Origin: Paracoccus sp. S1E-3
GTDB taxonomy: Bacteria; Pseudomonadota; Alphaproteobacteria; Rhodobacterales; Rhodobacteraceae
Direction: 5' to 3'
NCBI RefSeq assembly: GCF_013868135.1
Contig: NZ_JACEMU010000016.1
Location: forward strand, 372,001 to 436,000
DNA: 64,000 nucleotides
The notes below the pieces were generated by a model. That model did no database searches, was not told the origin of the DNA, and saw only the letters and a list, made by a program, of their open reading frames with translations. Shown here one piece after another: positions 1 through 9,650 of the stretch. The position numbers and the translations under genes are program-made. How positions within the stretch are numbered: the stretch's first letter is position 1; each line of letters begins with the position of its first letter.

Positions 1-808
1 TCGCCACCTCGACCCCGATGCCGCCGCGTTCGCCCTGCATGAAGATGGGCGTCGGGATCAGCGGCGTTTTCGAGCGGTCGATGAACTTCACGAATTCACG
101 CACGCCGCCTTCATAGAACAGCTCGGTGCGCAGCGGCTCGGCCGGGCGCTCGTCCTCCAGGATGATGCGCACGCCGCTGTTCAGGAAAGCCAGTTCGCGC
201 AACCGGTTTTCCAGGGTCTTGAACACGTAATCGAGGTTCGAGAAGGTGCCCCCTTCCTCGCTCTGGCGCGACGAGGCGAGGAAGCGCACCTCCGTCCCCT
301 TCTCGCCGGGGGCATCGCCCACCTCGCGCAGGTGCTCGACCGTATCGCCCTTTTCGAAGCGGGCGTAATATTCCTTGCCATTGCGCCAGATCCGCAGCTC
401 CAGCCAGTCGGAGAGCGCATTCACCACCGACACACCCACCCCGTGCAACCCGCCCGAGACCTTGTAGCTGTTCTGGTCGAATTTGCCGCCCGCATGCAGC
501 TGGGTCATGATGACCTCGGCGGCGCTGACGCCTTCGGTCGGGTGCATGTCGACCGGGATGCCGCGACCGTTGTCGCGCACCGAAACGCTGCTGTCGGCGT
601 GGATCTTGACGCGCACGAAATCGGCGTGGCCCGCAAGCGCTTCGTCTATGCCGTTATCGACGACTTCGTAAACCATATGGTGCAGACCGCTGCCATCATC
701 GGTGTCGCCGATATACATGCCGGGGCGTTTGCGGACGGCCTCCAGCCCTTTCAGCACCTTGATGGAATCGGCGCCGTATTCAGCTTGCTGCGGGGCGGTA
801 TCGTTCAT
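1..808 (-). CDS. gyrB: DNA gyrase subunit B, N-terminal part (runs off left edge)
   Basis: ATPase subunit of the type II topoisomerase that introduces negative supercoils. About 269 residues from the start codon (ATG at 808) are in the window and the rest lies to the left. The protein begins [20 protein letters not shown] and carries the GHKL ATPase signatures: [11 protein letters not shown], then [10 protein letters not shown] with the Mg-binding Asn region, DNGRGIPVD, and the ATP-lid [15 protein letters not shown] near residues 110-125. It follows dnaA, dnaN and recF on the same strand, the classical replication cluster, but a gene on the other strand separates it from recF. It could only be confused with parE; the neighbourhood favours gyrB. 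Confidence 0.95.
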   Translation of the reverse strand, partial: MNDTAPQQAEYGADSIKVLKGLEAVRKRPGMYIGDTDDGSGLHHMVYEVVDNGIDEALAGHADFVRVKIHADSSVSVRDNGRGIPVDMHPTEGVSAAEVIMTQLHAGGKFDQNSYKVSGGLHGVGVSVVNALSDWLELRIWRNGKEYYARFEKGDTVEHLREVGDAPGEKGTEVRFLASSRQSEEGGTFSNLDYVFKTLENRLRELAFLNSGVRIILEDERPAEPLRTELFYEGGVREFVKFIDRSKTPLIPTPIFMQGERGGIGVEVA

Positions 809-996
809 GCGTGAAGGTTCCTGTATATCTGCAGCAGATATAGGGGTTCGGCGGGGTAAAGTCACGGCAAAGCCACCGTATTTCGTGGCTTTTCGCCGCC
901 TTGGCGCGAAGTCTTGCGCATCGCCCGCACAGCGGCTTGCACAATCGGCGAAAGCGGCGTGAAACTGCCGTCATTTGCGGGGTTTTGAGGCATTGG

Positions 997-2541
997 ATGC
1001 GGTGGTTGCGGATGTTGTTGTGGATCATTCTGGTGCTGGCGGTGCTGTGGGTGGCGGGGCGATGGATCTTCCCGGTGCCCGCCACGGCCGGACGCGCAAT
1101 CCAGACCGCGATCCCCTTTGATCCCGACACCAGGCTGGGGCCGCGGGCGGTCGAGGCACAGGCCGCCCATCCCGGCAAGTCCGGCGTGATGCCGCTGGCC
1201 GAGGGCCCCGATGCGCTGCACAGCCGGATCGCACTGGCGAAGCATGCCGAGCGCTCGCTGGACGTGATGTATTACATCTGGCACGACGACGTGTCAGGGC
1301 TGCTGCTGCTGGACGCGCTCCGGGCCGCTGCCGCGCGCGGGGTGCGGGTGCGGCTGCTGCTGGATGACAACGGCGTGGCGGGCATGGACACCATTCTTGC
1401 GGCGATGAACGCCCAGCCGAATTTCGAGGTGCGGCTGTTCAACCCCTCGACCGTTCGCAATCCGAAGATGCTGGGCTATGCGCTCTATCCGCTGCGGATG
1501 AACCGGCGGATGCACAACAAGGCCTTCATCGTCGACGGGGCCGCGGCCATCGTCGGCGGCCGTAATATCGGCGATGAATATTTCGACGTCGGCGACAAAC
1601 CTTCCTATCTGGATCTCGACGTGCTGGGTGTGGGCAAGGTCGTCACCGATACCGCCGCAATCTTCGACGAATACTGGAACAGCGAACCGGTGCTGAAGCT
1701 CGACCAGGTGATCGCCGGCGGCGGCGACATGACCGGTTTCGATGCCGCGCTGGCGCAGGCGACCGCCTCGGGGGCCGGCCAGCGTTATCTGGCCGATGCC
1801 CGCTCTGCCGCCGATCAACTGGCCGCCGGAGGCGCGCCGGCGCTGGAATGGACCGATGTGCAGGTGGTCGCCGACGATCCCCGCAAAGGCATGGACTATG
1901 TTCCCCGCACGCAATTGATGATCAACCGGCTGGTCGAGATTCTGGGGCCGGTGGCGTCACGGATGGACCTGATATCGGCCTATTTCGTGCCCGCAAAGGC
2001 AGGAACGAAATATTTCGGCAACCTCGCCCGGCAGGGTGTCGAGCTGCGGATCCTCACCAATTCATGGGAGGCAACCGACGTCCCGCTGGTCCATGCAGGT
2101 TATACCAAATACCGGCGCGAGCTGCTGCAGGCCGGCGCCCATCTGTACGAGCTGAAGCGCAGCGGCGACCGCCCGCAGGGCAAGGAGGAACTGGGCCCGA
2201 TCGGCTCATCCGGGGCCTCGCTGCATGCCAAGACCTTCGTGGTCGATGACCGGCGCGTCTTCATCGGTTCGTTCAATTTCGACCCGCGCTCGGCCCTGCT
2301 GAATTGCGAGATGGGCTTCCTGATCGACAGTCCGACCATGGCCCGGCACAGCACCCTGATGTTCACCGAAGCGCTGATCCCGCGCAGCTATCAGCCCGAA
2401 TTGCAGGACGAGGCGATGGTCTGGCTCGACCCGCAACCCGATGGCAGCACGGCCGTGATCGAGTATGAACCGGGCCTGCGCCCTGGCAGCCGGATCATGG
2501 TCTACGCACTGAACCTGTTGCCGATCGAATGGCTGCTGTGA
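997..2541 (+). CDS. Phospholipase D-like / cardiolipin synthase family membrane protein
   Basis: About 514 residues from the proposed ATG at 997, which places an N-terminal membrane anchor (MLLWIILVLAVLWVAG) directly after the start; the frame stays open further upstream without a better start. Two HKD phospholipase D motifs are visible: HNKAFIVD followed by GGRNIGDEYF, and HAKTFVVDD followed by GSFNFDPRS. Two such motifs in one chain form a single catalytic site in the PLD superfamily, acting on phosphodiesters, typically phosphatidylglycerol in cardiolipin synthases. The exact substrate cannot be read from the sequence. The gene is divergent from gyrB and convergent with recF. Confidence 0.85.
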   Translation: MRWLRMLLWIILVLAVLWVAGRWIFPVPATAGRAIQTAIPFDPDTRLGPRAVEAQAAHPGKSGVMPLAEGPDALHSRIALAKHAERSLDVMYYIWHDDVSGLLLLDALRAAAARGVRVRLLLDDNGVAGMDTILAAMNAQPNFEVRLFNPSTVRNPKMLGYALYPLRMNRRMHNKAFIVDGAAAIVGGRNIGDEYFDVGDKPSYLDLDVLGVGKVVTDTAAIFDEYWNSEPVLKLDQVIAGGGDMTGFDAALAQATASGAGQRYLADARSAADQLAAGGAPALEWTDVQVVADDPRKGMDYVPRTQLMINRLVEILGPVASRMDLISAYFVPAKAGTKYFGNLARQGVELRILTNSWEATDVPLVHAGYTKYRRELLQAGAHLYELKRSGDRPQGKEELGPIGSSGASLHAKTFVVDDRRVFIGSFNFDPRSALLNCEMGFLIDSPTMARHSTLMFTEALIPRSYQPELQDEAMVWLDPQPDGSTAVIEYEPGLRPGSRIMVYALNLLPIEWLL

Positions 2542-2550
2542 TCCCAGCGC

Positions 2551-3618
2551 TCAATCCGCCTGCGATGCGCCGTTCGTCCGGCTGACTGAGATCTGCCGGG
2601 CGCGGGGGCCGAATTCGGCGAACAGCTCTGGCCCGGTGCCGGTCAGCATGGATTGTGCGGGCAGCGCGGTGATCTGGTCATACAGCGCCGCGCGCCGGGC
2701 CGCGTCCAGATGCGCCGCCACCTCGTCCAGCAGCAGCATCACCGGCTGATCCGCCAGCGCGCGGGCATTGGCGAGGATCAGCGACAGCAGCAGCGCCTTC
2801 TGTTCCCCGGTCGAGGACAGCGCCGCCGCCATGTCCTGCGGCCCCCAGACCGCACCCAGATCGGCGCGGTGCGGGCCGGTCAGGCTGCGCCCGGCGGCCA
2901 GATCGCGTGGCCGCATTGCCGCGAGGCGCCCGGCGATGTCCTCCGCATTGGGATCATCGGCAAAGCCCTCGCCCGGCAGCAGGGTCAGCCGGGCGGCGGG
3001 AAAGCCGCTATCCGCCTCCTGCGCCGATGTGATCGCACTCAGCGCGTCCAGCCGGTTGCGGGTGATGCGCGCGCCTGCCTCGGCCATCTGCGATTCCAGC
3101 GCACGATACCAGCCAGGATCGGTGATCTGATCCTTCAGCAGCCGGTTGCGTTCGCGCATCGCCTTGTCATAGGTCAGCGCGGCCTCGGCATGGTCGGGGT
3201 GAAAGGACAGGGTCACGCGATCCAGAAACCGCCGGCGCCCTTCCGGCGCGTCGGTCCAGATCCGGTCCATCGCGGGCGTCAGCCAGATCACCCGCAGAAG
3301 CGAGGCCAGCGCAGTTTGCGGCGCCGCCTTCTCGTCCAGCATCACGCCGCGGCTGGCCCCCGGCAGCGCCGAGGTCTCGACCTGGTGGCCACCGATCTCG
3401 GCCCGGATGCGCCAGCCGGCCCCCACCCCCTGGCGGGCCTGATCGGCGGGCGCTGCGCCGCGCATCCCGCGACCGGGCGACAGCATCGACACCGCTTCCA
3501 GAACGTTGGTTTTCCCGGACCCGTTCGGTCCGTGCAGCGCCACCGGCCGCGCGTCCAGATCCAGATCCAGACGCGGCCAGGACCGGAATTGCGCCAGCGT
3601 CAGCCGGCCGAGCGTCAC
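2551..3618 (-). CDS. recF: DNA replication and repair protein RecF
   Basis: SMC-like ATPase that helps load RecA at single-stranded gaps. 355 residues, the usual length. The Walker A motif GPNGSGKTN lies at about residues 30-38 and the Walker B region LLLDEVAAHLD near residue 300, preceded by the signature-like STGEQKALLLSL. The start overlaps the dnaN stop by ATGA, so the two genes are probably translationally coupled. The end is 9 bases from the convergent phospholipase D-like gene. Order and motifs make the call secure. Confidence 0.96.
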   Translation of the reverse strand: MTLGRLTLAQFRSWPRLDLDLDARPVALHGPNGSGKTNVLEAVSMLSPGRGMRGAAPADQARQGVGAGWRIRAEIGGHQVETSALPGASRGVMLDEKAAPQTALASLLRVIWLTPAMDRIWTDAPEGRRRFLDRVTLSFHPDHAEAALTYDKAMRERNRLLKDQITDPGWYRALESQMAEAGARITRNRLDALSAITSAQEADSGFPAARLTLLPGEGFADDPNAEDIAGRLAAMRPRDLAAGRSLTGPHRADLGAVWGPQDMAAALSSTGEQKALLLSLILANARALADQPVMLLLDEVAAHLDAARRAALYDQITALPAQSMLTGTGPELFAEFGPRARQISVSRTNGASQAD

Positions 3619-4733
3619 ACGCGCATCGGCATGACGACATAGACCGCCGACAGGTCATTGCCTTCCCGGATCAGCGCCGCATCGCCCGCGCCGTTGAACA
3701 TGAAGACGGCATTCTCGCGGTCCACCTGACCGGCGATTTCCTGCAGATATTTGGCGTTGAAGCCGATTTCCAGCGGATCGTCGCCGTAGGCCACGGCCAG
3801 TTCCTCATCCGCGGTGCCGGCATCGGGGGCGTTCACCGACAGCACCAGCCGGTCCATGTCCAGCGCCAGCTTCACCGCGCGCGAGCGTTCGCTGCTGACC
3901 GTCGCCACCCGGTCCACCGCGCGGGCGAAATCCTTGGCATCGACTTCCAGCTTGCGCGCATTGCCGGTCGGGATGACGCGCGTGTAATCGGGGAAGGTGC
4001 CGTCAATCACCTTCGAGGTCAGGGTGATGTTCGGCGTCGCGAAACGCACCTTCGTCTCGCTGACCGAGACCGCGATCTGCGTTTCATCATCGTCCAGAAG
4101 CTTGCGCAGTTCGGCCACGGTCTTCTTGGGCACGATCACGCCGGGCATGTCGGCGGCGCCCTCCGGCAGAGGGGCGTCGATGCGCGCCAGCCGGTGGCCG
4201 TCGGTCGCCACGCAGCGCAGGACCGGTCCGTCCTCGCCCTGCGCCACATGCATATAGACGCCGTTCAGGTAATAGCGCGTCTCCTCGTTCGAGATGGCGA
4301 ATTTCGACTTGTCGAACAGCCGGCGCAGCACCGGCGCGGGGGCGGCGAAATTGGCCGAATATTCGGCATTGGCCATGACCGGGAAATCCTCGGTCGGCAG
4401 CGTCGCGAGGGTAAAATTCGACCGCCCCGCCTGCACGGTCAGGCGTTCGTTGGCGCCGTCCACCGCAATGGTCACCAACGCGCCGTCGGGCAGTTTGCGC
4501 GCGATCTCGTTCAGCATCTGCGCCGAGACGGTGGTGGCGCCGGGACGCTCGACATGGGCATTGGCGCGGTCCACCACCTCGGTGTCCAGATCGGTCGCGC
4601 GGAAGCTGACACCTTCGGGCGCGGCCTCGATCTGGACATTGGCGAGGATCGGGATCGTGTGGCGGCGTTCCACCACCGATTGCGCCTGCGCCACGGCCTT
4701 GACCAGATCGGCCCGTTCGATCGAGAATTTCAT
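3615..4733 (-). CDS. dnaN: DNA polymerase III beta subunit (sliding clamp)
   Basis: Ring-shaped processivity clamp that tethers DNA polymerase III and many repair proteins to DNA. 372 residues, full length for the family; begins MKFSIERADLVKAVAQAQSV and ends in VVMPMRV, the typical C-terminal strand at the clamp's protein-binding pocket. Internal signatures include TDLDTEVVD and RFATPNITLTSKVIDGTFPDY. It sits 117 bases downstream of dnaA on the same strand and overlaps recF by four bases. Confidence 0.97.
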   Translation of the reverse strand: MKFSIERADLVKAVAQAQSVVERRHTIPILANVQIEAAPEGVSFRATDLDTEVVDRANAHVERPGATTVSAQMLNEIARKLPDGALVTIAVDGANERLTVQAGRSNFTLATLPTEDFPVMANAEYSANFAAPAPVLRRLFDKSKFAISNEETRYYLNGVYMHVAQGEDGPVLRCVATDGHRLARIDAPLPEGAADMPGVIVPKKTVAELRKLLDDDETQIAVSVSETKVRFATPNITLTSKVIDGTFPDYTRVIPTGNARKLEVDAKDFARAVDRVATVSSERSRAVKLALDMDRLVLSVNAPDAGTADEELAVAYGDDPLEIGFNAKYLQEIAGQVDRENAVFMFNGAGDAALIREGNDLSAVYVVMPMRV

Positions 4734-4850
4734 TGTCGGTCCCCTGTCATGCGCGGTTCGGTCCTGCGCACGTTCCGGCGCATCGAAACCGGCCCTGCGG
4801 CCGGCTCGCCGAATGTCATTAAAAACGCCGCCGGAATCAAGCCTTGGCTG

Positions 4851-6203
4851 TCATGCCTCGAGGGCGCGGCGCAGCAGCTGAACGTCCTCGGCCATACCGT
4901 AATCTTCGGCGCACAGCTCCTCGATCTTGCGGACGCCGTGCATGATGGTGGTGTGATCGCGCCCGCCGAAGCGGCGGCCGATTTCGGGCAGGCTGCGGGT
5001 GGTCATCTGCTTGGCCAGATACATCGCCACCTGCCGGGGCCGTGCAATCGTGCGCACGCGCTTCTGACCGACCAGATCGGCCAGCTTGATGTTGTAATGC
5101 TCGGCCACCTTGCGCTGAATATCCTCGATCGACAGCTTGCGGTCGGACGAGCGCAGGATGTCGGCAAGGCAATCCTGCGTCAGATCCATGTCGATCTTGC
5201 GTCCGACGAGGCTGGCGAAGGCAAACAGGCGCTGCAGCGCCCCTTCCAGCACCCGCACATTCGAGGTGATGCGGTGGGCCAGAAACTCCAGCACGCCCGG
5301 CTCGATGCAGAGGCCGGCATATTGCGCGCGGAAAGCGTCGGTCTTGGATTGCAGGATGCCCAGGCGCAGTTCGTAATCGGTCGGGTGCAGATCGACGACC
5401 AGCCCGCATTGCAGGCGCGACTTGATGCGGTCCTCCAGATCCTTGATCTCGCCCGGCGCGCGGTCGGCGGAAATCACGATCTGCTTGCCCTGATCCACCA
5501 GCGCGTTGAAGGTGTGGAAGAATTCCTCCTGCGTCGATTCCTTGCCGGCGATGAACTGCACGTCATCGACCATCAGCACCTCGACGGTGCGGAACATTTC
5601 CTTGAAATCCATGACGGTGCGCTCGCGCAGTGCCTGCACGAAGCGATACATGAACTGCTCGGCCGACAGATACAGCACGCGGGCCTCGGGGCGGCGGGCG
5701 CGGATATCGGCGGCGATGGCATGCATCAGGTGGGTCTTGCCCAGACCGACGCCGCCATAGAGGAACAGCGGGTTGAAGGTCACCGGGCCGCCTTCGGCCA
5801 CGCGACGGGCTGCGGCATGGGCCAACTCGTTCGGCTTGCCGACGACGAAATTGTCGAAGGTGAAGCGGGCGTCGAGCGGCGCCGACATTTCCGGTTCGGC
5901 TGCGCGGATGAGGGGGGTCGCGGAGGCTGCATCGGCCTGCTTGCGCGGCGCGGCGGCGCGACGGGGGGCAGCCACGCGGAAGTTCAGCCGGGCGATCGGG
6001 GCGCCGACCTCGATCAGGGCATCGCGAATCGCATCGGCATAATGGCGCTGCACCCAGTCCGAGATGAAGCGCGTCGGCGTCACGATCTGCGCCTCGCCCG
6101 AATCGATTCCGGTCAGATCCAGCGGCGCGATCCAAGCCGTGTGGTTATTGCTGCCGACACGGTCGCGCAGCGTGTTACTGGCCCGATCCCATAGGTTTTT
6201 CAT
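4851..6203 (-). CDS. dnaA: Chromosomal replication initiator protein DnaA
   Basis: AAA+ initiator that binds origin DnaA boxes and opens the duplex. I start it at ATG 6203 (MKNLWDRASNTLRDRV), giving 450 residues, the normal length; the frame extends upstream but that extension is arginine-rich and unlike the family. Seen motifs: Walker A YGGVGLGKTHLMHA, Walker B MVDDVQFIAGK, sensor region ISADRAPGEI, and the C-terminal DNA-binding signature GGRDHTTIMHGVRKIE. A short linker rich in Ala and Arg (about residues 80-110) separates the N-terminal domain from the ATPase. Confidence 0.97.
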   Translation of the reverse strand: MKNLWDRASNTLRDRVGSNNHTAWIAPLDLTGIDSGEAQIVTPTRFISDWVQRHYADAIRDALIEVGAPIARLNFRVAAPRRAAAPRKQADAASATPLIRAAEPEMSAPLDARFTFDNFVVGKPNELAHAAARRVAEGGPVTFNPLFLYGGVGLGKTHLMHAIAADIRARRPEARVLYLSAEQFMYRFVQALRERTVMDFKEMFRTVEVLMVDDVQFIAGKESTQEEFFHTFNALVDQGKQIVISADRAPGEIKDLEDRIKSRLQCGLVVDLHPTDYELRLGILQSKTDAFRAQYAGLCIEPGVLEFLAHRITSNVRVLEGALQRLFAFASLVGRKIDMDLTQDCLADILRSSDRKLSIEDIQRKVAEHYNIKLADLVGQKRVRTIARPRQVAMYLAKQMTTRSLPEIGRRFGGRDHTTIMHGVRKIEELCAEDYGMAEDVQLLRRALEA

Positions 6204-6620
6204 TCTTTTTGTCTCGTCCGTCTTGTCCCCGATCCCGACCGCATCCGCGGCAAGGGCGAGACACGGCGCCCTGGGCATGGCAACAGAAGGTCGCCGCAGC
6301 GCGAAGGCTGCGCGGCCTGTCTGGCCCGGACAAATTCGACCTCCGTTTGCGAAAGGTGGCAGCCCTTCGCATCGGCAGCGTCCGACCGCTGAAACGGTCT
6401 GATTGATCGCACCCTCTGGCGGGCTGGCAGGCCTGCCGGGGCGCGATGTCCCCCAAGGCGACGTGAATCGCAGGGATGAAGCTAGCCCTTCCAGAAGCCC
6501 CCCCGCAACCGATCTTCGCGCTTGACAGAAACTTCGCTGGAACGAATCCGGGACGCTTTCACAAACCCGTCGCAAATCCAGAGACTTGTTCGAATTTACT
6601 GGAAATTCAGAAAGTTGGAG
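6204..6620. other. Intergenic region upstream of dnaA
   Basis: About 400 bases between dnaA and the rpsT terminator with no credible gene. It must hold the dnaA promoter. I looked on both strands for the consensus DnaA box (TTATCCACA) and found none; partial resemblances such as CTTTCACA near 6556 are too weak to call. I therefore cannot say whether the chromosomal origin is here. The part near 6541-6630 is visibly more AT-rich than its surroundings. Confidence 0.4.
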
Positions 6621-6658
6621 TCACAAAAAGCAAAAGGGCGCATCCCGGATGCGCCCTT
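6621..6658 (-). terminator. Rho-independent terminator of rpsT
   Basis: Perfect 10-base-pair stem, AAGGGCGCAT (6634-6643) pairing with ATGCGCCCTT (6649-6658), loop CCCGG. Read on the minus strand the stem is followed by TTTTGCTTTTTG, a good T tract. It lies about 60 bases downstream of the rpsT stop. Confidence 0.88.
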
Positions 6659-6718
6659 ACGTCAACTTCATCTGGCGCGTTTCCGCACTACCCTGGGCAG
6701 AATCACCCTTCCGTCCGA

Positions 6719-6988
6719 TTACTTCGCGGCGACTGCTTTCACGCGCGATGCCAGGCGCGAGACCTTGCGCGCGGCGGTGTTCTTGTGAACGACGCCCTTG
6801 GTCACACCGCGCATCAGTTCGGGTTCGGCAGCCTGCAGCGCGGCCTTGGCGGCAACGGCATCGCCCGAGGCGATGGCTTCCTCGACCTTGCGCAGGAAGG
6901 TGCGGATGCGCGAGCGGCGGGCTTTGTTGACATCGGTGCGACGCTCGATCTGGCGGGCGCGTTTCTTGGACTGGGGCGTATTGGCCAT
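6719..6988 (-). CDS. rpsT: 30S ribosomal protein S20
   Basis: Small basic protein that binds 16S rRNA in the 30S subunit body. 89 residues; begins [17 protein letters not shown], contains [14 protein letters not shown] and ends with the Lys/Ala-rich helix [18 protein letters not shown], all typical. An AGGAAG ribosome binding site lies five bases before the ATG. It is a single-gene unit with its own terminator. Its leader contains a short inverted repeat (ACCGTTC and GAACGGT around 7047-7064) that could be part of the transcript leader or end the upstream transcript. Confidence 0.97.
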   Translation of the reverse strand: MANTPQSKKRARQIERRTDVNKARRSRIRTFLRKVEEAIASGDAVAAKAALQAAEPELMRGVTKGVVHKNTAARKVSRLASRVKAVAAK

Positions 6989-7102
6989 GGATGCTTCCTG
7001 TGTGTTCGTCGAATTTCAAATATCGGTTACGCAAAAGCCCCATGGCACCGTTCGTGGAACGGTCATGATTCTTGCCTTAAGCGGGCCCACGCGCATGTAG
7101 CC

Positions 7103-7121
7103 CGGCGCTATACAGGCGCCG
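7103..7121 (-). terminator. Weak hairpin downstream of the enoyl-CoA hydratase gene
   Basis: CGGCGC (7103-7108) pairs with GCGCCG (7116-7121) across a seven-base loop, 21 bases past the stop codon. There is no T tract, so this is only a possible transcription end. Confidence 0.25.
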
Positions 7122-7141
7122 AGCCGGAAAGCCAAGGGAAA

Positions 7142-7918
7142 TCAGCGATCGCGGAATTGCGGTTCGCGCTTTTCCAGGAAGGCGGCCATGCCCTCCTTCT
7201 TGTCCTCGGTCGAAAACAGTGCGTGGAACAACCGGCGCTCGAACTGAATCCCCTCGCGCAGGGTGGTTTCATAGCTGCGGTTGACGCATTCCTTGGCAGC
7301 CTTGACGGCGACCTGCGATTTTTCCGCGATCTTGCGTGCGATCGCCATCGCTTCCGGGATCAGCTTGGCGGTCGGGACCACGCGTGATACCAGGCCCGAC
7401 CGTTCGGCCTCCTCGGCATCCATGAAGCGGCCGGTCAGGTTCATGTCCATGGATTTCGACTTGCCCACGAAACGGGTCAGGCGCTGGGTGCCACCGATGC
7501 CCGGGATGACGCCCAGGTTGATCTCGGGTTGGCCGAACTTGGCATTATCGGCGCAGATGATGAAATCGCAGGCCATGGCCAGTTCCGCGCCCCCGCCCAG
7601 GGCATAGCCCGACACCGCCGCGATGATCGGCTTGCGGATGTTGGAAATCGTTTCGGTCGGCGCCACGAAAAGATTCTCGTTATAGACGTCCACGAAGGTC
7701 TTGGTGGACATTTCCTTGATGTCGGCGCCCGCCGCGAAGGCCTTTTCGCTGCCGGTGATGACGATACAGCGCACCTTGTCATTGGCGTCAGCATCGACAA
7801 GCGCCGAGGACAGCTCTCCCAGCAGTTCCGAGTTCAGCGCATTCAGCGCATCGGGCCGGTTCAGCCGGATCAGCGCCACGTAATCGTCGATCTCGACGGT
7901 AATGGTGTGGTAAGCCAT
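7142..7918 (-). CDS. Enoyl-CoA hydratase
   Basis: Crotonase-family enzyme hydrating trans-2-enoyl-CoA to 3-hydroxyacyl-CoA in fatty-acid or amino-acid breakdown. 258 residues from ATG 7918 ([20 protein letters not shown]), the size of short-chain hydratases; an upstream in-frame ATG at 7972 would add an unconserved 18 residues. The oxyanion-hole segments are clear: [27 protein letters not shown], and [17 protein letters not shown], which includes the second catalytic Glu position. It ends [12 protein letters not shown], typical of the group. No other beta-oxidation gene is adjacent, so the pathway is unassigned. Confidence 0.93.
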   Translation of the reverse strand: MAYHTITVEIDDYVALIRLNRPDALNALNSELLGELSSALVDADANDKVRCIVITGSEKAFAAGADIKEMSTKTFVDVYNENLFVAPTETISNIRKPIIAAVSGYALGGGAELAMACDFIICADNAKFGQPEINLGVIPGIGGTQRLTRFVGKSKSMDMNLTGRFMDAEEAERSGLVSRVVPTAKLIPEAMAIARKIAEKSQVAVKAAKECVNRSYETTLREGIQFERRLFHALFSTEDKKEGMAAFLEKREPQFRDR

Positions 7919-7987
7919 GGGGTGCCCCTTCGGGATTGCGGATCGCCATGTCCTAACAAAGCCGCCGCACAAGAACCAGCCTTCATG

Positions 7988-8827
7988 CTAGCGCTGACAA
8001 CGGGGGCACCAGAAGCTTGACCGCCCCGATTGGACGATCCGTTGGATGCTGCCCCCGCAGCCGGGGCGCGGACACGGTGCGCCTTCACGGTCGTAGACGC
8101 GAAAACTGTGCTGGAAATAGCCCAGCTCGCCGGTCGTCTGCCGGTGGTCGCGCAGGGAGGACCCGCCCGCCGCGATGGCTTCGGTCAGCACGTCCTTGAT
8201 ATGGGACACCAGTGCATCCAGCCGCGCCCGGCCGATGCGGCCGGCAGCCCGGCGCGGATCGATCCCAGCGCGGTGCAGCGCCTCGGAGACATAGATGTTT
8301 CCCAGCCCCGCCACCACGCCCTGATCCAGCAGCGCCGCCTTGACCGGCGCCCGGCGCCCGACGAAGGCGGCGGCCAGCACGGCGCCGGTAAAATCGTCGC
8401 CCAGCGGTTCCGGCCCCAGCACATCCAGCAAGGGCGAACTGCCCCGGATCAGATCCACCATGCCGAAGCGGCGGGCGTCGTTCAGCGTGATCCGGGTGCC
8501 CGCATCGGTTTCGAACACCACATGGTCATGGCGCGGCAGGATCGCCGGGTCGCGGTGGAAATCCCCCAGGCCCGCCCCCTCGATCAGCATCCGTCCCGAC
8601 ATGCCCAGATGGATCAGGATCGCGGCCTCGCGGTCCAGATCCAGCAGCACGTATTTCGACCGCCGGCGCAGCCCGGTCACGGTCGCGCCGGTGGCGACCT
8701 GCACCAGATCGGGCGGGAACTTCCAGCGCAGCCCGTCCCGGTTCAGCGTCAGGCGCGCGATGCGGCGCCCTTCCAGATGCGGCTGCAGGCCACGCCGGAC
8801 GGTCTCGACTTCGGGCAGTTCTGGCAT
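7988..8827 (-). CDS. mutM: Formamidopyrimidine-DNA glycosylase
   Basis: Base-excision repair enzyme removing 8-oxoguanine and nicking the abasic site. 279 residues from ATG 8827. The mature N terminus [13 protein letters not shown] supplies the catalytic Pro and Glu; Lys of [10 protein letters not shown] is the conserved beta-hairpin lysine; the helix-two-turn-helix region and [13 protein letters not shown] follow; the C-terminal zinc finger has four Cys (CPRPGC and WCPRC) near residues 250-277. The frame runs far upstream but that stretch lies antisense to ubiE and is not coding. It is divergent from ubiE with a 75-base gap. Confidence 0.96.
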   Translation of the reverse strand: MPELPEVETVRRGLQPHLEGRRIARLTLNRDGLRWKFPPDLVQVATGATVTGLRRRSKYVLLDLDREAAILIHLGMSGRMLIEGAGLGDFHRDPAILPRHDHVVFETDAGTRITLNDARRFGMVDLIRGSSPLLDVLGPEPLGDDFTGAVLAAAFVGRRAPVKAALLDQGVVAGLGNIYVSEALHRAGIDPRRAAGRIGRARLDALVSHIKDVLTEAIAAGGSSLRDHRQTTGELGYFQHSFRVYDREGAPCPRPGCGGSIQRIVQSGRSSFWCPRCQR

Positions 8828-8902
8828 TCCGCTGTCTTTCGTCGCATTGTGTGGGCCAATCTTAGGCCTTAACTGGCCCCGAGCAGCTGAAACGGCAAGA
8901 GC

Positions 8903-9649
8903 ATGACATCCCATAAGGAAACCCATTTCGGCTTTCAGACCGTGGCCGAGGACGAAAAGGCCGGCCTGGTCCATGGCGTCTTTTCGCGTGTGGCCTCGCG
9001 CTATGACGTGATGAACGACGTGATGAGCGTGGGCATCCACCGGATCTGGAAGAACGCCATGATGGACTGGCTGGCCCCGCGGGACGGCCAGCACCTGCTG
9101 GACGTGGCGGGCGGCACCGGCGATATCGCCTTCCGCTTTCTGGACCGCGCGCCGCAAGCGCAGGTCACCGTCTGCGACATGACCGAATCGATGCTGGTCG
9201 AAGGCCGCAAGCGCGCCGAGGCCGACCGTCTGGCCGACCGCCTCGGCTGGGTCACGGGGGATGCGATGGCGCTGCCCTTCAGGGATAACAGCTTCGATCG
9301 CTATACGATCAGCTTCGGCATCCGCAACGTCACCCGCATTCCCGACGCGCTGGCGGAAGCTTTCCGCGTGCTGCGCCCCGGCGGCCGGCTGATGGTGCTG
9401 GAATTTTCGCAGCTGCCGGTCCCGGCGATGCAATGGGCTTACGACCGCTACAGCTTCAATGTCATCCCGGTGATGGGCCAGCTGATCGCCAATGACCGCG
9501 ACAGCTATCAGTATCTGGTCGAATCGATCCGCAAATTCCCCGATCAGGAAACCTTCGCCGCGATGATCCGCGAGGCCGGGTTTGAACGGGTGCAATATCG
9601 CAACCTCTCGATGGGCATCGCCGCGCTGCATTCGGGCTGGAAGCTGTAA
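8903..9649 (+). CDS. ubiE: Ubiquinone/menaquinone biosynthesis C-methyltransferase UbiE
   Basis: SAM-dependent C-methyltransferase of ubiquinone synthesis. 248 residues. SAM-binding motif [16 protein letters not shown] at about residues 68-83, then [15 protein letters not shown] and the family signature [25 protein letters not shown]; ends [12 protein letters not shown], the usual UbiE terminus. It is followed at one base by ubiB, so the two form an operon, a common alphaproteobacterial arrangement with mutM divergent. Confidence 0.96.
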   Translation: MTSHKETHFGFQTVAEDEKAGLVHGVFSRVASRYDVMNDVMSVGIHRIWKNAMMDWLAPRDGQHLLDVAGGTGDIAFRFLDRAPQAQVTVCDMTESMLVEGRKRAEADRLADRLGWVTGDAMALPFRDNSFDRYTISFGIRNVTRIPDALAEAFRVLRPGGRLMVLEFSQLPVPAMQWAYDRYSFNVIPVMGQLIANDRDSYQYLVESIRKFPDQETFAAMIREAGFERVQYRNLSMGIAALHSGWKL

Positions 9650-9650
9650 C

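Noticed and set aside
4194..6194. A 666-codon plus-strand frame opposite dnaN and dnaA
   Set aside because: Same reason: shadow of two certain genes, with no domain or ribosome site.
6204..6620. Possible chromosomal origin upstream of dnaA
   Set aside because: No consensus DnaA box on either strand by eye; the region is only moderately AT-rich. GC-skew over the whole chromosome would be decisive.
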